Source: Hymenopus coronatus (taxonomy: Eukaryota; Arthropoda; Insecta; Mantodea; Hymenopodidae). Taken from it: a DNA stretch of 64,000 nucleotides. Within the stretch, counting starts at the first letter, position 1. The number at the start of each line of letters is the position of its first letter. The stretch covers positions 34,371,501-34,435,500 of the forward strand of contig CM060883.1 of NCBI GenBank assembly GCA_030762935.1. Direction: 5' to 3'. The position numbers and the translations under genes were made by a program. The notes beneath the pieces are model-generated. The model ran no database searches. It saw only the letters and a list, made by a program, of their open reading frames with translations, and was not told the origin of the DNA. This document shows positions 10,615 through 20,811 of this stretch, piece by piece.

Positions 10615-11480
10615 CTAGCATGCTCCATCTTCACGCAATCTGCCAAAATATGCGTCCAGTCTTCCTTATCCCCGCATAATGTACAAATCCGCCTACCAGC
10701 TTCATCAACTACCTTCCCAACCTGAGCCACCCTATTCCTGATCTTTGTTTCATACCCACTTTTAACATATATGTTTCTTTACCCCACTCAATTTTTATTT
10801 CATTTTGTAACTGCAATGACGATTTGTTTCTACATTCAGATTCTATTTTCTGCCTGTTTATATCACATAATCGTGTTTTTAATTTATTCACAACGTTATA
10901 TCTATTTTCGCCACCCCTTTGCCAAATATCGTTTAAGCCAATCTTTGATAATCCCCGCTGTGGCCCCGCCGCCCACCATTTTGGATGCTCTACGTTATTC
11001 ATCTGATGCCGATAACATATTGTTCTTAGACTTGTTTGATCACCTTTAATTTTTCGCAGCCAGCATCTAACTACACTTAATTTAGCATATACAGCATCCT
11101 ACCTCACGAAGAACACCGTGATTAGAAGTTCCCCTCCCTAATCCCAGAACACGTTTCCAGAAACGACATTATATTTTATTTAGATTATCTACTCTATCCC
11201 ATCCCCACACCTCACTTCCATATAGTAATGGTGACCTAACCATTGCCTTATACATGGTTTGTAACGTTTTTACTGGCATATTTGGTATCCAGGTCAATAG
11301 CTTCAATATTTCAGAAAGTTGTCCAATCCCTTTGTGTTTTACAAACTCAGTGTATTTATGCCATTTTCCTGCCATGTCAAACCTTACAACGAGATTCTGG
11401 AAATGTTTCACATTTTAAATTTCTTTCTCCCCGTATGTCCACTTTTCTCCATTTTCGAATCGCATCGTCTATATAAATAT
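10615..11480 (-). pseudogene. Non-LTR retrotransposon ORF2 remnant (RT C-terminal part and zinc-knuckle tail)
   Basis: Minus-strand frames give a reverse-transcriptase C-terminal pattern: LKLLTWIPNMPVKTLQTMYK followed by MVRSPLLYGSEVWGW (11169-11411). Next comes CWLRKIKGDQTSLRTICYRHQ and WWAAGPQRGLSKIGLNDIW (10709-11060). After a frameshift comes the knuckle RICTLCGDKEDWTHILADC, near 10630-10690. LLYGSEVWG and a terminal CxxC...H...C knuckle are established features of the ORF2 C terminus in several non-LTR clades. Catalytic FADD and endonuclease regions are absent, so this is a 5'-truncated dead copy. The clade is uncertain. A related fragment lies at 32045-32480. Confidence 0.75.
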
Positions 11481-11718
11481 CAAAAGGTGTGGTTCACACC
11501 TGGATTTATTAAGGTGATTAATCCGCGAATTGTGAAATTTCACAAAAATTGTGAAAAATTAATAAATCCTTTCTTTTCTTCTTTATAAAGTACTATATAT
11601 TATACATTTTCAGAAAACATATGTTTTTCCTAGTCTAAACACTGTTCTAACTACTAATTGACATTGGCAATGAATCGAATGTTCCGAAACAAAGTACATA
11701 TAAGACAAAACTAAAAGA
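11481..11718. other. No recognisable feature
   Basis: Short AT-rich spacer. It contains a local palindromic stretch around 11530-11565 (TTGTGAAATTTCACAA) but no supported element. Confidence 0.35.
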
Positions 11719-12621
11719 TCTGATGTGTTACATTCACATGACTTTCTCTACATCTCTGCAACAAATTGTTAAAAAGCTCATGCTTCTATTTACTTCAAGC
11801 TAATCGAGAAAAAATTAATAGAAATTGTCTTATTACTTGCTTCCTTGTAAGTAAAAGCGAAATAAGGGAATACCGTAAGTTAAAGTGATAGTCAAAAGCT
11901 GGTTGCTATGTGACTGAAGTGCCTTTCGTTGTATGGACAGGAGTTGACAACTTCCTGTATGAGAAAAGTATGTTTTTCAAAGCGGAAATAAATAACAAGG
12001 AATATCTTAAAAATGATCAACTCCACGAAAAAAATGTATATAACAAATTGTGTGTTTTAATGTGCTCTAAATTTTCTGTGTGGTAAATTTTTGTCTATCT
12101 CTTACGGTTTAGCAGTTATGCAAAATTAGGCACAATTTACCCTGAATAAAAAGGTCTTCAGAAGCTATTCAAAGAAAATTCAAGATAAACATTTTATTCG
12201 GGACACAAATAGCTTTAATACACATGATTTTAATCAAAATCGTTAAGAGCCAATTTTAAGAAAATAAAAATTTTAGAACATTTTTCGATGTGAAGGGTAG
12301 TTTGTGGTGGGGGAATTTTCTTGAAAATATTTGTGTCGCATCCTTGAAAGATTCTATACATAAATGACAAATTTGGTATTTAACGGTCTTTTCGTTTTTG
12401 AATTATGTCGTCCACAGGCACAGACAGACAGACATATAGACATACAGAGAGACAGACACACACACACACACACACACACACGGACCATTCTCTAAAAATG
12501 CTTTTTTGGATTCAGGGGATCCTAAAACATGAATTTTCAGCGAAATCTCGGTCTCAATTTTTGGATGGGATACAGTACTTCCTCTATACACTGTGTACAT
12601 AGTACGTGTAGAGAAAGTAAA
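11719..12621 (+). mobile_element. HINE-A, full-length copy (about 903 bp)
   Basis: TCTGATGTGTTACATTCACATGACTTTCTCTACATC start; hairpin CTCTATACACTGTGTACATAGTACGTGTAGAG with AAAGTAAAC end. The simple-sequence block is extended by CAGACAGACA plus a CA run at 12418-12480, accounting for the above-average length. It is followed directly by a small reverse-transcriptase fragment. Confidence 0.85.
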
Positions 12622-12622
12622 C

Positions 12623-12720
12623 ATGTATAACGTTTTAGGTGCTCTAACATATGGAAGCGAAGCTTGAACACTAACTAAAAGACAGAATAATAATATACAG
12701 AAATGACATTTTAACAATAT
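12623..12720 (+). pseudogene. Small non-LTR reverse-transcriptase fragment
   Basis: The plus frame reads GALTYGSEA, a stop, then TLTKRQNNNIQ. This matches the common non-LTR RT pattern LLYGSExWTLTKRQ followed by IQxxEM. It is only about 30 codons with a stop, with no further support on either side. It begins right after a HINE-A 3' terminus. Confidence 0.5.
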
Positions 12721-12828
12721 TAAAATATGTAAAAAATAAAAAAAGAACAAAAAAAAAAACAAAAAACAAAGAGATAAAAAATAGAAGGAGCACATTGAAG
12801 GAACCTGACAATAGAATTAAAAAAAGCA

Positions 12829-13520
12829 TCTGTTGTGCTCCATTCACATGACTTTCTCTACATCTCTGCAACAAATTTTTGTTAAAAAGCTTATGCTTCT
12901 ATTTACTTCATTTTAATCCATCATTTTAATCCAGAAAAACAAAAATAGCAGAAATAGCCTTATTACTTGCTTCCTTGTAGGTAGAAGGGAAATAAGGGAT
13001 TACTATAGGCTAAACTGATAACCATAACCTATAAGCTGTTTACTAGTGTTTGTATGGACAGGAATTTGTATGAGAATTATAATTTTTTTCAAAGCTGAAA
13101 CCAAAAACAAGGAATATGTCAAAAACCATCAACTCCACGAATATATATGACATAAATTGTGTGTTTTAATATACTCTACATTTTTTCTTGTGTTAAGTTT
13201 TTATACATCTCTTACGATTTAGCAGTTATGCAAAATTCCGTAAACTTCATCAAGAATAAAGTAGTCTTCAGAGGCTATTCCCAGAAAATTTATGATATAC
13301 ATTTTATTTGTCAGGTAAATATCTTTAATATACGATATTTTAATCAAAATCATTATATCCATTTCTGAGAAAATCAAAATGTTCCAAAAAAGTTTCATGC
13401 AAAGAGTAGTTGGGGATGGGGGGAATTTCCTTGAAAATCTTGTGTCGCTTCCTTGGAAGATACCAAACCTAAATACCAAATTTGATTCTTAGCGGACTTT
13501 TCATTTTTGAGCTCTGCTGT

Positions 13521-13577
<57 letters not shown>

Positions 13578-13713
13578 TTTTTCTAAAAATACTTTTTTTG
13601 GATTTAGGAGGTCTCAAAACATGTATTTCCGGTGAAATCTCGGTATCGAATTTTGGGTGCAGTACAATACCTTCTCTATACACTATGTACATAGTACATG
13701 TAGAGAAAGTAAA
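12829..13713 (+). mobile_element. HINE-A, full-length copy (885 bp) with long CA tract
   Basis: Start TCTGTTGTGCTCC, subterminal GACTTTCTCTACATC, near-perfect hairpin at about 13673-13707, end AGTAAAAAAT. A CA tract covers about 13522-13578. The minus strand at 13219-13479 keeps the 86-codon frame seen in the first copy (FGIFQGSD near its start, LNFLGIASEDYFILDE-like near its end). Confidence 0.88.
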
Positions 13714-14334
13714 AAATAAATATGAACTACAATTCCAATCCTAAAGTTGAACAAACCCAGGCTGGAGGACCCTGAAGGCAGAACAGATAAATAACTTACC
13801 TATATCATGAAGTGGAAACGAAGAAGAAGTGTGAATTAAAATAAACAATAATTGAACATTACTAAAATGATAAAAATGTTAATTTATTTGTTTTAGCTAG
13901 CAGCTTCATTAAACGTTAGAAGTGTTACAAGCCTTTCTCCCTTTACTGTATTTTAGTTCATATTGCCAAAGCTCTCCCCAGCTCTAAAATCAACACTCGG
14001 AAACAGAATCAAGTAATGGCCTTTGTTGCCCTGGAGCATAGCTTAAGGGTTAGAGCCAGTGTGCAAACAATTTTACAGAATTCACATGCTACCGAACTCT
14101 AATTACTTTCTGAAGGCTCAAACTGCCTAAAATTAGATTTTAGTTCACTTCATCGTAATAGAAACCTTGACATTTCTTTATGTGAACTATAACTAAGCAT
14201 GGAAAGCTGGAAAGAGAGACATACACTGTCAGAATAGTTTATTTTGTGTATTTTAATTCTATTGTGTATTTACTGCAGTAATTCAGAGGATAGTAAATGC
14301 ATATTGCTAATACAAAAGAAAGTTATATGAAAAA
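13714..14334. other. No recognisable feature
   Basis: About 620 bp of AT-rich sequence. The first 140 bp (CCCTGAAGGCAGAACAG, GAAGAAGAAG) resemble the tails of some LINEs, but too weakly to call. Confidence 0.35.
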
Positions 14335-15053
14335 TCTGATGTGCTGCACTCACAGGACTTTCTCTAGCTACTCTACAAACCTCTTACGAAAGAAGTTCTT
14401 ACTTCTTTCAACACCATGCTATTCGAGATATGCATTAGCAGAATTTTATTACTTATAAGCAGAATGGAACTAAGGGAATGCACTAAGCTAAAGTGATAGA
14501 CAAATGTTTTAAAACTGTCGTTATGCGATTGTCATTACAAATCGCTTCTTTGCTTGACCAGCAGTAGAACAAAAGAAAAACGGGCACTTCCGTTTGAGAA
14601 AAGTATAAGTAATTCACAATTGAAGCTAATAACAAGGAATACATTGAAAACTGTAAACTCCATGAAAATAATGTATATGACATCCAGTATATTGAAACAG
14701 GATCTACATTTTTTGTACAGTAAGTTTTTGTCTATCTCTTACGGTTTACTAGTTATGCCAAGTTAAGCAAAATTCATCCAGAATAAACAGATCTTTAGTA
14801 GCTATTCCCAGATTCTATTGTGATAGAAATGGCTTTAATATGTGGTATTTTAATAAAAATTGTTACAACAATTTTTAAGAAAAACAAAATTTTCGAAATT
14901 TTTTGTGCTATGCTCCCCCCCCCCCACACACACACACTCTCTCTCTCTCTCTCTCTCTCTCTAAAAATGCTTCTTTTGGACTCAGGGGGACCCAAAACAT
15001 GTATTTCTGGTGAAATCTCGGTATCGAATTTTTGGGCTAGAGAAAGTAAAAAT
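14335..15053 (+). mobile_element. HINE-A deletion derivative with a C/CA/CT tract and no 3' hairpin
   Basis: A normal 5' end (TCTGATGTGCTGC, GGACTTTCTCTAG) and body. The stretch upstream of the microsatellite is deleted, and the tract is a run of C, then CA, then CT at about 14916-14961. The terminus jumps from TCGAATTTTTGGG straight to CTAGAGAAAGTAAAAA, removing the first hairpin arm. This is either a deletion or an end structure allied to the CATGGGGCTAGAG subfamily. Confidence 0.75.
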
Positions 15054-15454
15054 GTGAACAGTCATGCAAGGAACTCTTTCGTAAACTGGATATTCTAACA
15101 TTTCCTTGTGCACACATATGATCCATTTTAAAATGTTATTCCAATAACCAACATTGCATAATATATCATTTTAAAAAAGCAAATGGGAAATTTCCATCAT
15201 CCTAATGCAAAACTCTTGCTTCCAGAAGGGTGTATACTAAATATTTCACTTTACACCTTTTTCTTCTTCTTCTCCTCCGCGTGCTTATCGTCCCAATTAC
15301 TCACCAAGAACTTACAAGCCAATACCTGGGGCCAGATGCCTATTGAGAAGCAGACGGTTTATGGATCAAATCGAGTACCCATGGTTGGAGATGAGTCAAA
15401 TTGCCTGATATGAACATGAACTAAATGTATGGCATGTAGGTTGAAATGGATGAT
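15054..15454. other. No recognisable feature
   Basis: Spacer with a CTT-rich stretch near 15258-15275. No gene or element that I can support. Confidence 0.35.
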
Positions 15455-15596
15455 AGTATTGGTGAATGCATGGCGGGAGAAACCAGAGGAGCCGGAAAAC
15501 CCAACCAGATGCCACTTGCTCCACCACTAATACCACATAGGGCCCCTGGGATTGAACCTGGGCCGCCTGGGTGGAAGGTGAGCGGCCTAGCCACTT
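15455..15596 (-). mobile_element. tRNA-headed SINE fragment (family D-like)
   Basis: The minus strand begins GTGGCTAGGCCGCTCACC (A-box-like) and continues to CCCAGGTTCAATCCCAGG (B-box-like). A body resembling family D follows (GGTTTTCCGG, CTCCCGCCATGCATTC). The head abuts the HINE-A copy starting at 15597, so one insertion probably truncated the other. Confidence 0.6.
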
Positions 15597-16440
15597 TTTA
15601 CTTTCTCTACACTTACTATGTACATAGTGTATAGAGAAGGTATTGCACTCCACCCAAAAATTCGATACCGAGAGATTTCACCGGAAATGTATGTTTTAGG
15701 GTACTCTGAAACTAAAAAAAAGCATTTTCAGAAAAAGGTCCGTGTGTGTGTCCGTGAACACCTAAAGTCAAAAACGAAAAGTCGGTAAAATTCCAAACTT
15801 GGTATTTAAGTTTAGTATCTTTCAGGGATGCGACACGAATATCTTGAGAAAAATCCCCCCGCCCCAAATTACCCTTTACATGGAAATTGTTTCGAAATTT
15901 TTGATTTTCTTAAAAATGGCTCTAATGATTTTGATTAAAATACCGTATATTATAGATATTTACCTTACAAATAAAATGTATATCTTGAATTTACTGGGAA
16001 TAGCCTCTGAAGACTACTTTATTCTCAATGAATTTTACGGAATTTTGCATAACTGCTAAACGGTAACAGATGGACAAAAGTTTACCCCACGAAAAATGTA
16101 GATCACGTTGAAACACACAACTTATGTTATATACATTTTTTTCGTGGAGTTGGTCACTTTTGAGATATTCCTTGTTTTTGGTTTCAGCTTTGAAAAACAT
16201 ACTTTTCTCACACAGGAATTTGTCAACTCCTGGCCATACAAAAAACGAACTTCAGTCACATAGCTATCAGCTTTTGACTATCACTTTAACTTATGGTACT
16301 CCCTTATTTCGCTTCTACGTCAAGGAAGCAAGTAATAAGACTAGTTCTGCTAATTTGTTCTCGATTAGCATGAAGTAAATAGAGGCATAAGCTTTTAACA
16401 ATATTTTGTTATGAAAGTCATGTAAATGGAACACATCAGA
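15597..16440 (-). mobile_element. HINE-A, full-length copy (about 844 bp)
   Basis: Perfect-looking hairpin end (CTACACTTACTATGTACATAGTGTATAG) and 5' end GTAAATGGAACACATCAGA. The subterminal motif has lost a few bases (TTATGAAAGTCATG). The plus strand at 15799-16059 is open for 86 codons, with FSIFQGCDTNI near the start and LNLLGIASEDYFILNE near the end. This is the antisense frame shared across the family. Confidence 0.88.
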
Positions 16441-16614
16441 TATTTTTAAGTTTGCTACCTCACTTATCATTAACATAATAAGATAAGCGTAACGCCATTC
16501 CACTCCATAATCATCGCCAGCAAGTAAAATGCCATGTAGTCTTAAACACCATTCTCGCTCAACTATTCTCAAATTAGTAAAATTATATTGCAAAACGTCG
16601 GAATAAGGAAAAAA
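16441..16614. other. No recognisable feature
   Basis: Short spacer between HINE-A copies of opposite orientation. Nothing supported. Confidence 0.35.
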
Positions 16615-16955
16615 CCTGATGTGTTCCATTCACATAACTCTCTACATCTCTGTAATAAATTATTGTTAATGAGCTCATTCGTCTATTTATCTCATGGTAA
16701 TCAAGATAAGATTAACAGAAATGGCCTTAATACTTGCTTCCTTGCGAGTAGAGGAGAGTAGAGGCTATTGCAATAGTCAAATCTTTTAAAAGCTGTTTGA
16801 TTATACGGGAATTTTGTAACACAAAGACCCGAATTTCCATCACATGCCAAAGTGCAACTATTTTAAAGCTGAAACCAATAACAAGGAATATCTCAGAAAC
16901 CGCCAGCTCTGCACACACAAAAAGTATGTGATATAAATTAGGTGTTTTATTTTAG
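16615..16955 (+). mobile_element. HINE-A 5' fragment
   Basis: CTGATGTGTTCCATTCACATAAC start, then ACTTGCTTCCTTGCGAGTAG and AGCTGAAACCAATAACAAGGAATATCTC. It breaks off in the middle of the element, where a reverse-transcriptase fragment begins. Confidence 0.7.
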
Positions 16956-16959
16956 AAGG

Positions 16960-17205
16960 AAAACCAGTGAAAAAAGTTTCAACTCTCAACTATCTAGGTT
17001 GTGATAATATAAGAAAGACCTCTGAAAAGTATGTTAATAAGAAGGTATTGACGTTCAAAATGATGTGCGGCACCATCTATCTGATAAAGAATAAAATAGG
17101 GAAACAGACTAGAATTAAGTTTCACAAAACAATGGCTACACTATTTTGGTAAAGAAAATTAAAAATAAAATGCAAAGTGTTGAAATAGTATTTTTAAGAA
17201 AAACA
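16960..17205 (+). pseudogene. Non-LTR reverse-transcriptase fragment (RTE-like pattern)
   Basis: The open frame 16967-17152 contains STLNYLGCDN, then FKMMCGTIYLIKNKIGKQT and IKFHKTMATLFW. This follows the RT thumb and C-terminal signature NYLGC ... F ... CGTI ... T..KFYK.MA..LLYG, truncated at the end. A second frame continues with MQSVEIVFLR, resembling IQ.AEMRFLR. There are no catalytic motifs and the gene is broken by frameshift. It sits between a truncated HINE-A and a SINE. Confidence 0.65.
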
Positions 17206-17500
17206 AAAATGACATTGAATGTTATTTATCGACGCTCTTTATACCTGATGTGGTTCTTAACGTTCCATTCTATATTAGGCGCGGAAGATCCCTTAATTTT
17301 GCTCAGAAGATTTCTTTGTCAGGCTTAAGGTTCTTTTACGTGCCGTAAATCCACGACACGGGACCAACGGTTATCTTCCGAAGGAAGCCATGCTAACTAG
17401 TTTACACCCGGAAAAAAAAAAATCCATCGCCTTCCGTTGGTATTGAACCCCGAGACCTTGAGAGTCGGAGCCTAGCGTGTTACAGGCTGTTCGTTCCTTC
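17206..17500 (-). mobile_element. tRNA-derived SINE (family C), diverged copy
   Basis: Body words of family C are clear on the plus strand: TTATTTATCGACGC, GTTCCATTCTATATTAGGCG, TTCTTTTACGTGCCGTAAAT and GACACGGGACCAACGG. The tRNA-like head (plus strand TGAACCCCGAGACCTTGAGAG) is altered beyond the B box. Confidence 0.75.
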
Positions 17501-17942
17501 TAGGCGAATGACCTTAAGCGAAGATACAGTGAGCTAGCCTACTCTGATAAACAGGTCAGCAAATAGTTTAGTTGCAATAATAAACAGCTTTGATTTCTAA
17601 TGATTACGTTTCGAGAATATACACCGTACAGTTGGCTGCAGTGTTGTGCGTTACGGGTTTATGCAATTGCCAGTGTTCTAACGAGAGATGCTTAGTTATT
17701 AATGAACGTGATAGCAATTCAGAAGATGAGGGAGAAATGTCAAGAATAGAAGAAATACAAGAGTATTAGATGTAAAGTGTAGCGTAAGCAGTAACCGAGG
17801 TTGACAGTGAATAAATGTGGCTGACATCACTGGAAGTGCGATATTTGCTTTGTAGCACAGAAATATGAGAAATATCTGGTTGCCGTTCCTGCTCCTGTCT
17901 ATCAATTTTCCAGTAAAGGTGGGTAAGTGACTCCCATCTAGC
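17501..17942. other. No recognisable feature
   Basis: About 440 bp of apparently unique sequence flanking the Jockey-like insertion. Nothing supported. Confidence 0.35.
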
Positions 17943-17948
17943 CTCTCA

Positions 17949-18770
17949 TTTTTTTTTTTTTTTTTTTATTTTTAATGATTTATTGATCGATCAGCGCATG
18001 TGCACTCTACAGATCAATGATTTTAGACATTATTTACATGCATGATACTGAATAACATTGAAATGAGGTAAGCCGCATTGGGCCCCTCATAAGTAGGTAC
18101 ATTTTTTTGTTTTTATTTTACAGAAAGTCTTGCTGTGAGAGCTGGTCCAGTGGTAGGCGACTCTTGATGCGAGTTGGATAGCTAGAGTTTCTGCCAAGAG
18201 AATAGTGAATGGCTCCTGAGACGTCTTTTAGCTTGCTGTAAAACTGTTCGGCTTGTGAAGAAATTGACTGTTGAATGATGCAGATTCCAGTTTCTCTATG
18301 TAGTTGACTATTTCTGACAAACCATGGTGCATTCGTCGAGATTCGCAATATTTTGTTTTGAAATGTCTGGATACGTTTGATTTCAGAAGATCTAGTTCCT
18401 CCCCAAACTGGACAAGCGTATAGTAGCAGTGGTCTTAATAGAGTCGTGTAAAGTAGTGTGCAGTTTTTTAGTTTGAGTGAAGATCTTTTGTTGAGGAGGG
18501 GGTAGAGTTTTGCCAGTCTTGCTCGGGCTAGTTTAAGTTTGTTGCTTATATGTGGTTTCCATGTGAGTCGTCGATCCAGGAGTACACCGAGATATTTCAC
18601 TGTTTCTGTATTAGTTTTCCAGGGTATCTGTTTCGCTGGGAGCGTTACTGGTGGTGGATAGTTTTGTCTGCATAGTGTAAAGACCACTGCTTCACATTTT
18701 TGCTGGTTGAGCGAAATACGCCAGTTGTCTAGCCAGGGTATAATTAAGTTTAAGGCCTCTTGAAGGTAGT
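17949..18770 (-). mobile_element. 5'-truncated Jockey-like non-LTR retrotransposon with poly(A) tail and 9-bp target duplication
   Basis: On the minus strand the element runs from codons within ORF2 through a stop at 18118-18120, a short 3' UTR ending in AATAAATC, and a poly(A) tail (the T run at about 17949-17969). The word CTCTCATTT occurs at 17943-17951 and 18771-18779, a good target-site duplication. 5' truncation, poly(A) and duplication together identify target-primed reverse transcription. The coding part is uninterrupted for about 215 codons, so the insertion looks recent. Confidence 0.92.
18118..18770 (-). pseudogene. Reverse-transcriptase ORF2 C-terminal fragment, Jockey-like
   Basis: The frame reads LNLIIPWLDNWRISLNQQKCE, then TVKYLGVLLDRRLTWKPHI, LLRPLLLYACPVWGG, IKRIQTFQNKILRI and APWFVRN. 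These are the RT palm/thumb and C-terminal blocks of Jockey-type ORF2 (YLGVxLDxxLTWxxHI; YACPVWG; IQxxQNKxLRxIxxAPWxVRN). ORF2 in this group is normally around 900 residues; only about 215 remain, lacking the endonuclease and the FADD catalytic box. The apparent ATG at 18775-18777 lies in the target duplication and is not an original start. In its retained part the frame has no stop or frameshift, unlike the other RT pieces in the window. Confidence 0.9.
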
Positions 18771-18779
18771 CTCTCATTT

Positions 18780-19054
18780 AAAACTATCATTCATCAAGCA
18801 CTGGCTAGCGATCTATAGCGATAGTTCAATGAGGACAAAGGCAAACAAAAGAATGCACAAGATTATGATCATTTTAATTTCTTTCTCACAGAAACCATGT
18901 GTAGGACAGGAGTTGGATAGTCAGAATGGGTCTTAAAGTACTTACAACATTGTAAGTCGCTATTGGGATTGTCATCTCAAAATAATTTGAGATCACCTTG
19001 TGGTTTACGTGGAAACATGCGAGTCAGTTGAGAAATTCAATGTTATGCCGGCAT
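18780..19054. other. No recognisable feature
   Basis: Spacer between the Jockey-like insertion and SINE sequence. Nothing supported. Confidence 0.35.
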
Positions 19055-19133
19055 GTTGTCATGGTAGCTCAGTGACAGTGCAACCGGAAGATTTCCCGGC
19101 TATTGCATTGATTTTTTCAGTCTGACTCTACCT
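19055..19133 (+). mobile_element. tRNA-like SINE head (family H), interrupted by a family C SINE
   Basis: TCATGGTAGCTCAGTGACAG is a strong A-box-type sequence and GGAAGATTTCCCGGC sits where a B box is expected. It is followed by TTGCATTGATTTTTTCAGTC, resembling the family H body at 56.5 kb. The SINE at 19134 interrupts it. Confidence 0.55.
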
Positions 19134-19414
19134 ATGTAAATGTAAATGTCGTGTTATTTATGGACGCCCTTTATCTGCTGTGGTTCTCAGCGTCCCACTC
19201 TAAATTGGGCGTGAAAGACCGCTTAATTTTGCTCTATCAGGCTTGAGGTTCTATAACGTGCCGTAAATCTACGATACGGGACGAACTTCCCTTCTGAAGG
19301 AAGCCATGCTAAGGATTTTTACGCCCAAAAATATCCATCGTCCTCCGCCGAGTTTGAACCCGCGACCTTGGGTATATGAAGTCAGCATGGTAACCATTAC
19401 ACCAAGGAGGGCGA
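19134..19414 (-). mobile_element. tRNA-derived SINE (family C) with exact 12-bp target duplication
   Basis: CTGACTCTACCT occurs at 19122-19133 and 19415-19426. On the minus strand the head reads TTGGTGTAATGGTTACCATG (A box), then the B box (plus strand TTTGAACCCGCGACC). The body ends in CATAAATAACACGAC. This is one of the best copies for defining the family: about 280 bp, tRNA-like head, unique body and AT-rich tail. SINEs of this type are copied by the enzyme of a partner LINE, which I cannot identify here. Confidence 0.9.
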
Positions 19415-19506
19415 CTGACTCTACCTGTCCATGCACAAGATTAGAATGTCGAAGAAACGATGGTATTAGAAAAATACTGAATATTTTAGTATTAATGAAA
19501 AAAGCA

Positions 19507-20622
19507 TCTAATGTGTTTTATTGACATAACTTTCTCTAGCTGTTCCATATACAAACTATCCGTTCAAAAAATTATTCTATTTACTTCATGCTCATCGAGA
19601 GAAACATAGTAGAATTTGTCTTATTACTTGCTTTCTTATAAGTAGAAGAGAAACAAGGAAAACATTATGCTAAAGCGATGGTCAAATCTTTTGAAAACTT
19701 ATTGCTACGTGACAACATTGAAGTTCGGTTCGCGTTGCATGTACTGTAGCAGAAAAGTTAGTTTGAAATTGAAACCAATAACAAGGAATATCTCGAAAAT
19801 TGTAAACTCTACAAGAAAAGCGTATAGTTTGGAATGTACATCTTTGTGCAAAAGGGAATAACTATAAACAGTAAACAAGATTTTGAAAATTAATTTTTCA
19901 GATGATTCATATATTTATTTGTAGCCTTTTAGAATATTCAGTTTAGCTTTATGGCTCTCTAGTAAACTGGATAAAAATTACTCATTCCGTTTTACCCTAT
20001 TCCGTCCTAAATGTTTGTCTATCTCTTACAGTATAACCGTTATGAAATACTTTTCAAACTCAACCAGAATAAAGAGTTCTTTAGGTGTTTCCAGAAAATA
20101 TAAAATATACATTTTATTTGTGTATATTTCTTTAATATACGGTATTTTGATCAAAATTGTTAGTGCCATTTTTAAGAAAACTAAAATTTTGGAAAATTTT
20201 TCCATGTAAAAGGTAGTTAGTAGTGGGTGGATTTTCTTGAAAACCTTCGTGTCGCATCCTTGAAAGATACTAAACCTAAATACCAAGTTTACGACTTTCT
20301 CACACACACACACCGGACGTTTTTTTAAAAAAAAAAATTGGATTCACGTGCATTTCCGGGGAAATCTCCCTATCGAATTTTTGGGCGAATTCCATACCTG
20401 CTCAATATCTTTATTCTTAGCAATACATTATTCAGCTCATATTGATCTAGCATTTTCTAGAGTAGTCCATATTTGTCGAGATGTAAACTATAGTTGACTT
20501 TCACGTAGGCTTCTTGCAAAGGTGCTTCAATGTTCTTTGTTTGTATTTATCTACACATTGAACGAGGTGTATATTACGAGCTACTATGAACCATGTATGT
20601 ACACCGGAGCTAGAGAAAGTAA
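19507..20622 (+). mobile_element. HINE-A, divergent long copy with internal extra sequence
   Basis: Starts TCTAATGTGTTTTATTGACATAACTTTCTCTAG and ends ATGTACACCGGAGCTAGAGAAAGTAAAG, the alternative 3' terminus. Two stretches do not match the consensus: about 19860-19990 and about 20400-20575. Family blocks (CTTGAAAACCTTCGTGTCGCATCC, CACACACACACACC) lie in order between them. The second extra stretch sits just before the terminus and may be an insertion or captured sequence. Confidence 0.65.
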
Positions 20623-20623
20623 A

Positions 20624-20810
20624 GAGTGCCAAGTATATCCAAAACAAATAAATTTAGGCTAGAAGACTCCCCAAGATGTATTAAACTACAGGAAGACTGG
20701 GACAAGGGATATAGGAAGGCCTAAAGCGCAATGTAAAGAGAAACTGAAGCCGAAACAGGCGTGTAGTGAAGAACCAGTACCTACAGGCTAGTGTGGAAGA
20801 AAAAAAAAAA
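20624..20810 (+). pseudogene. Non-LTR retrotransposon 3' tail with poly(A)
   Basis: The plus frame contains GTRDIGRPKAQCKEKLKPKQA, resembling the last conserved block of some endonuclease-RT proteins (GRPxxRWxDxL). An A run follows at about 20800-20811, where the next HINE-A starts. About 40 codons, so the family assignment is tentative. Confidence 0.45.
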
Positions 20811-20811
20811 A

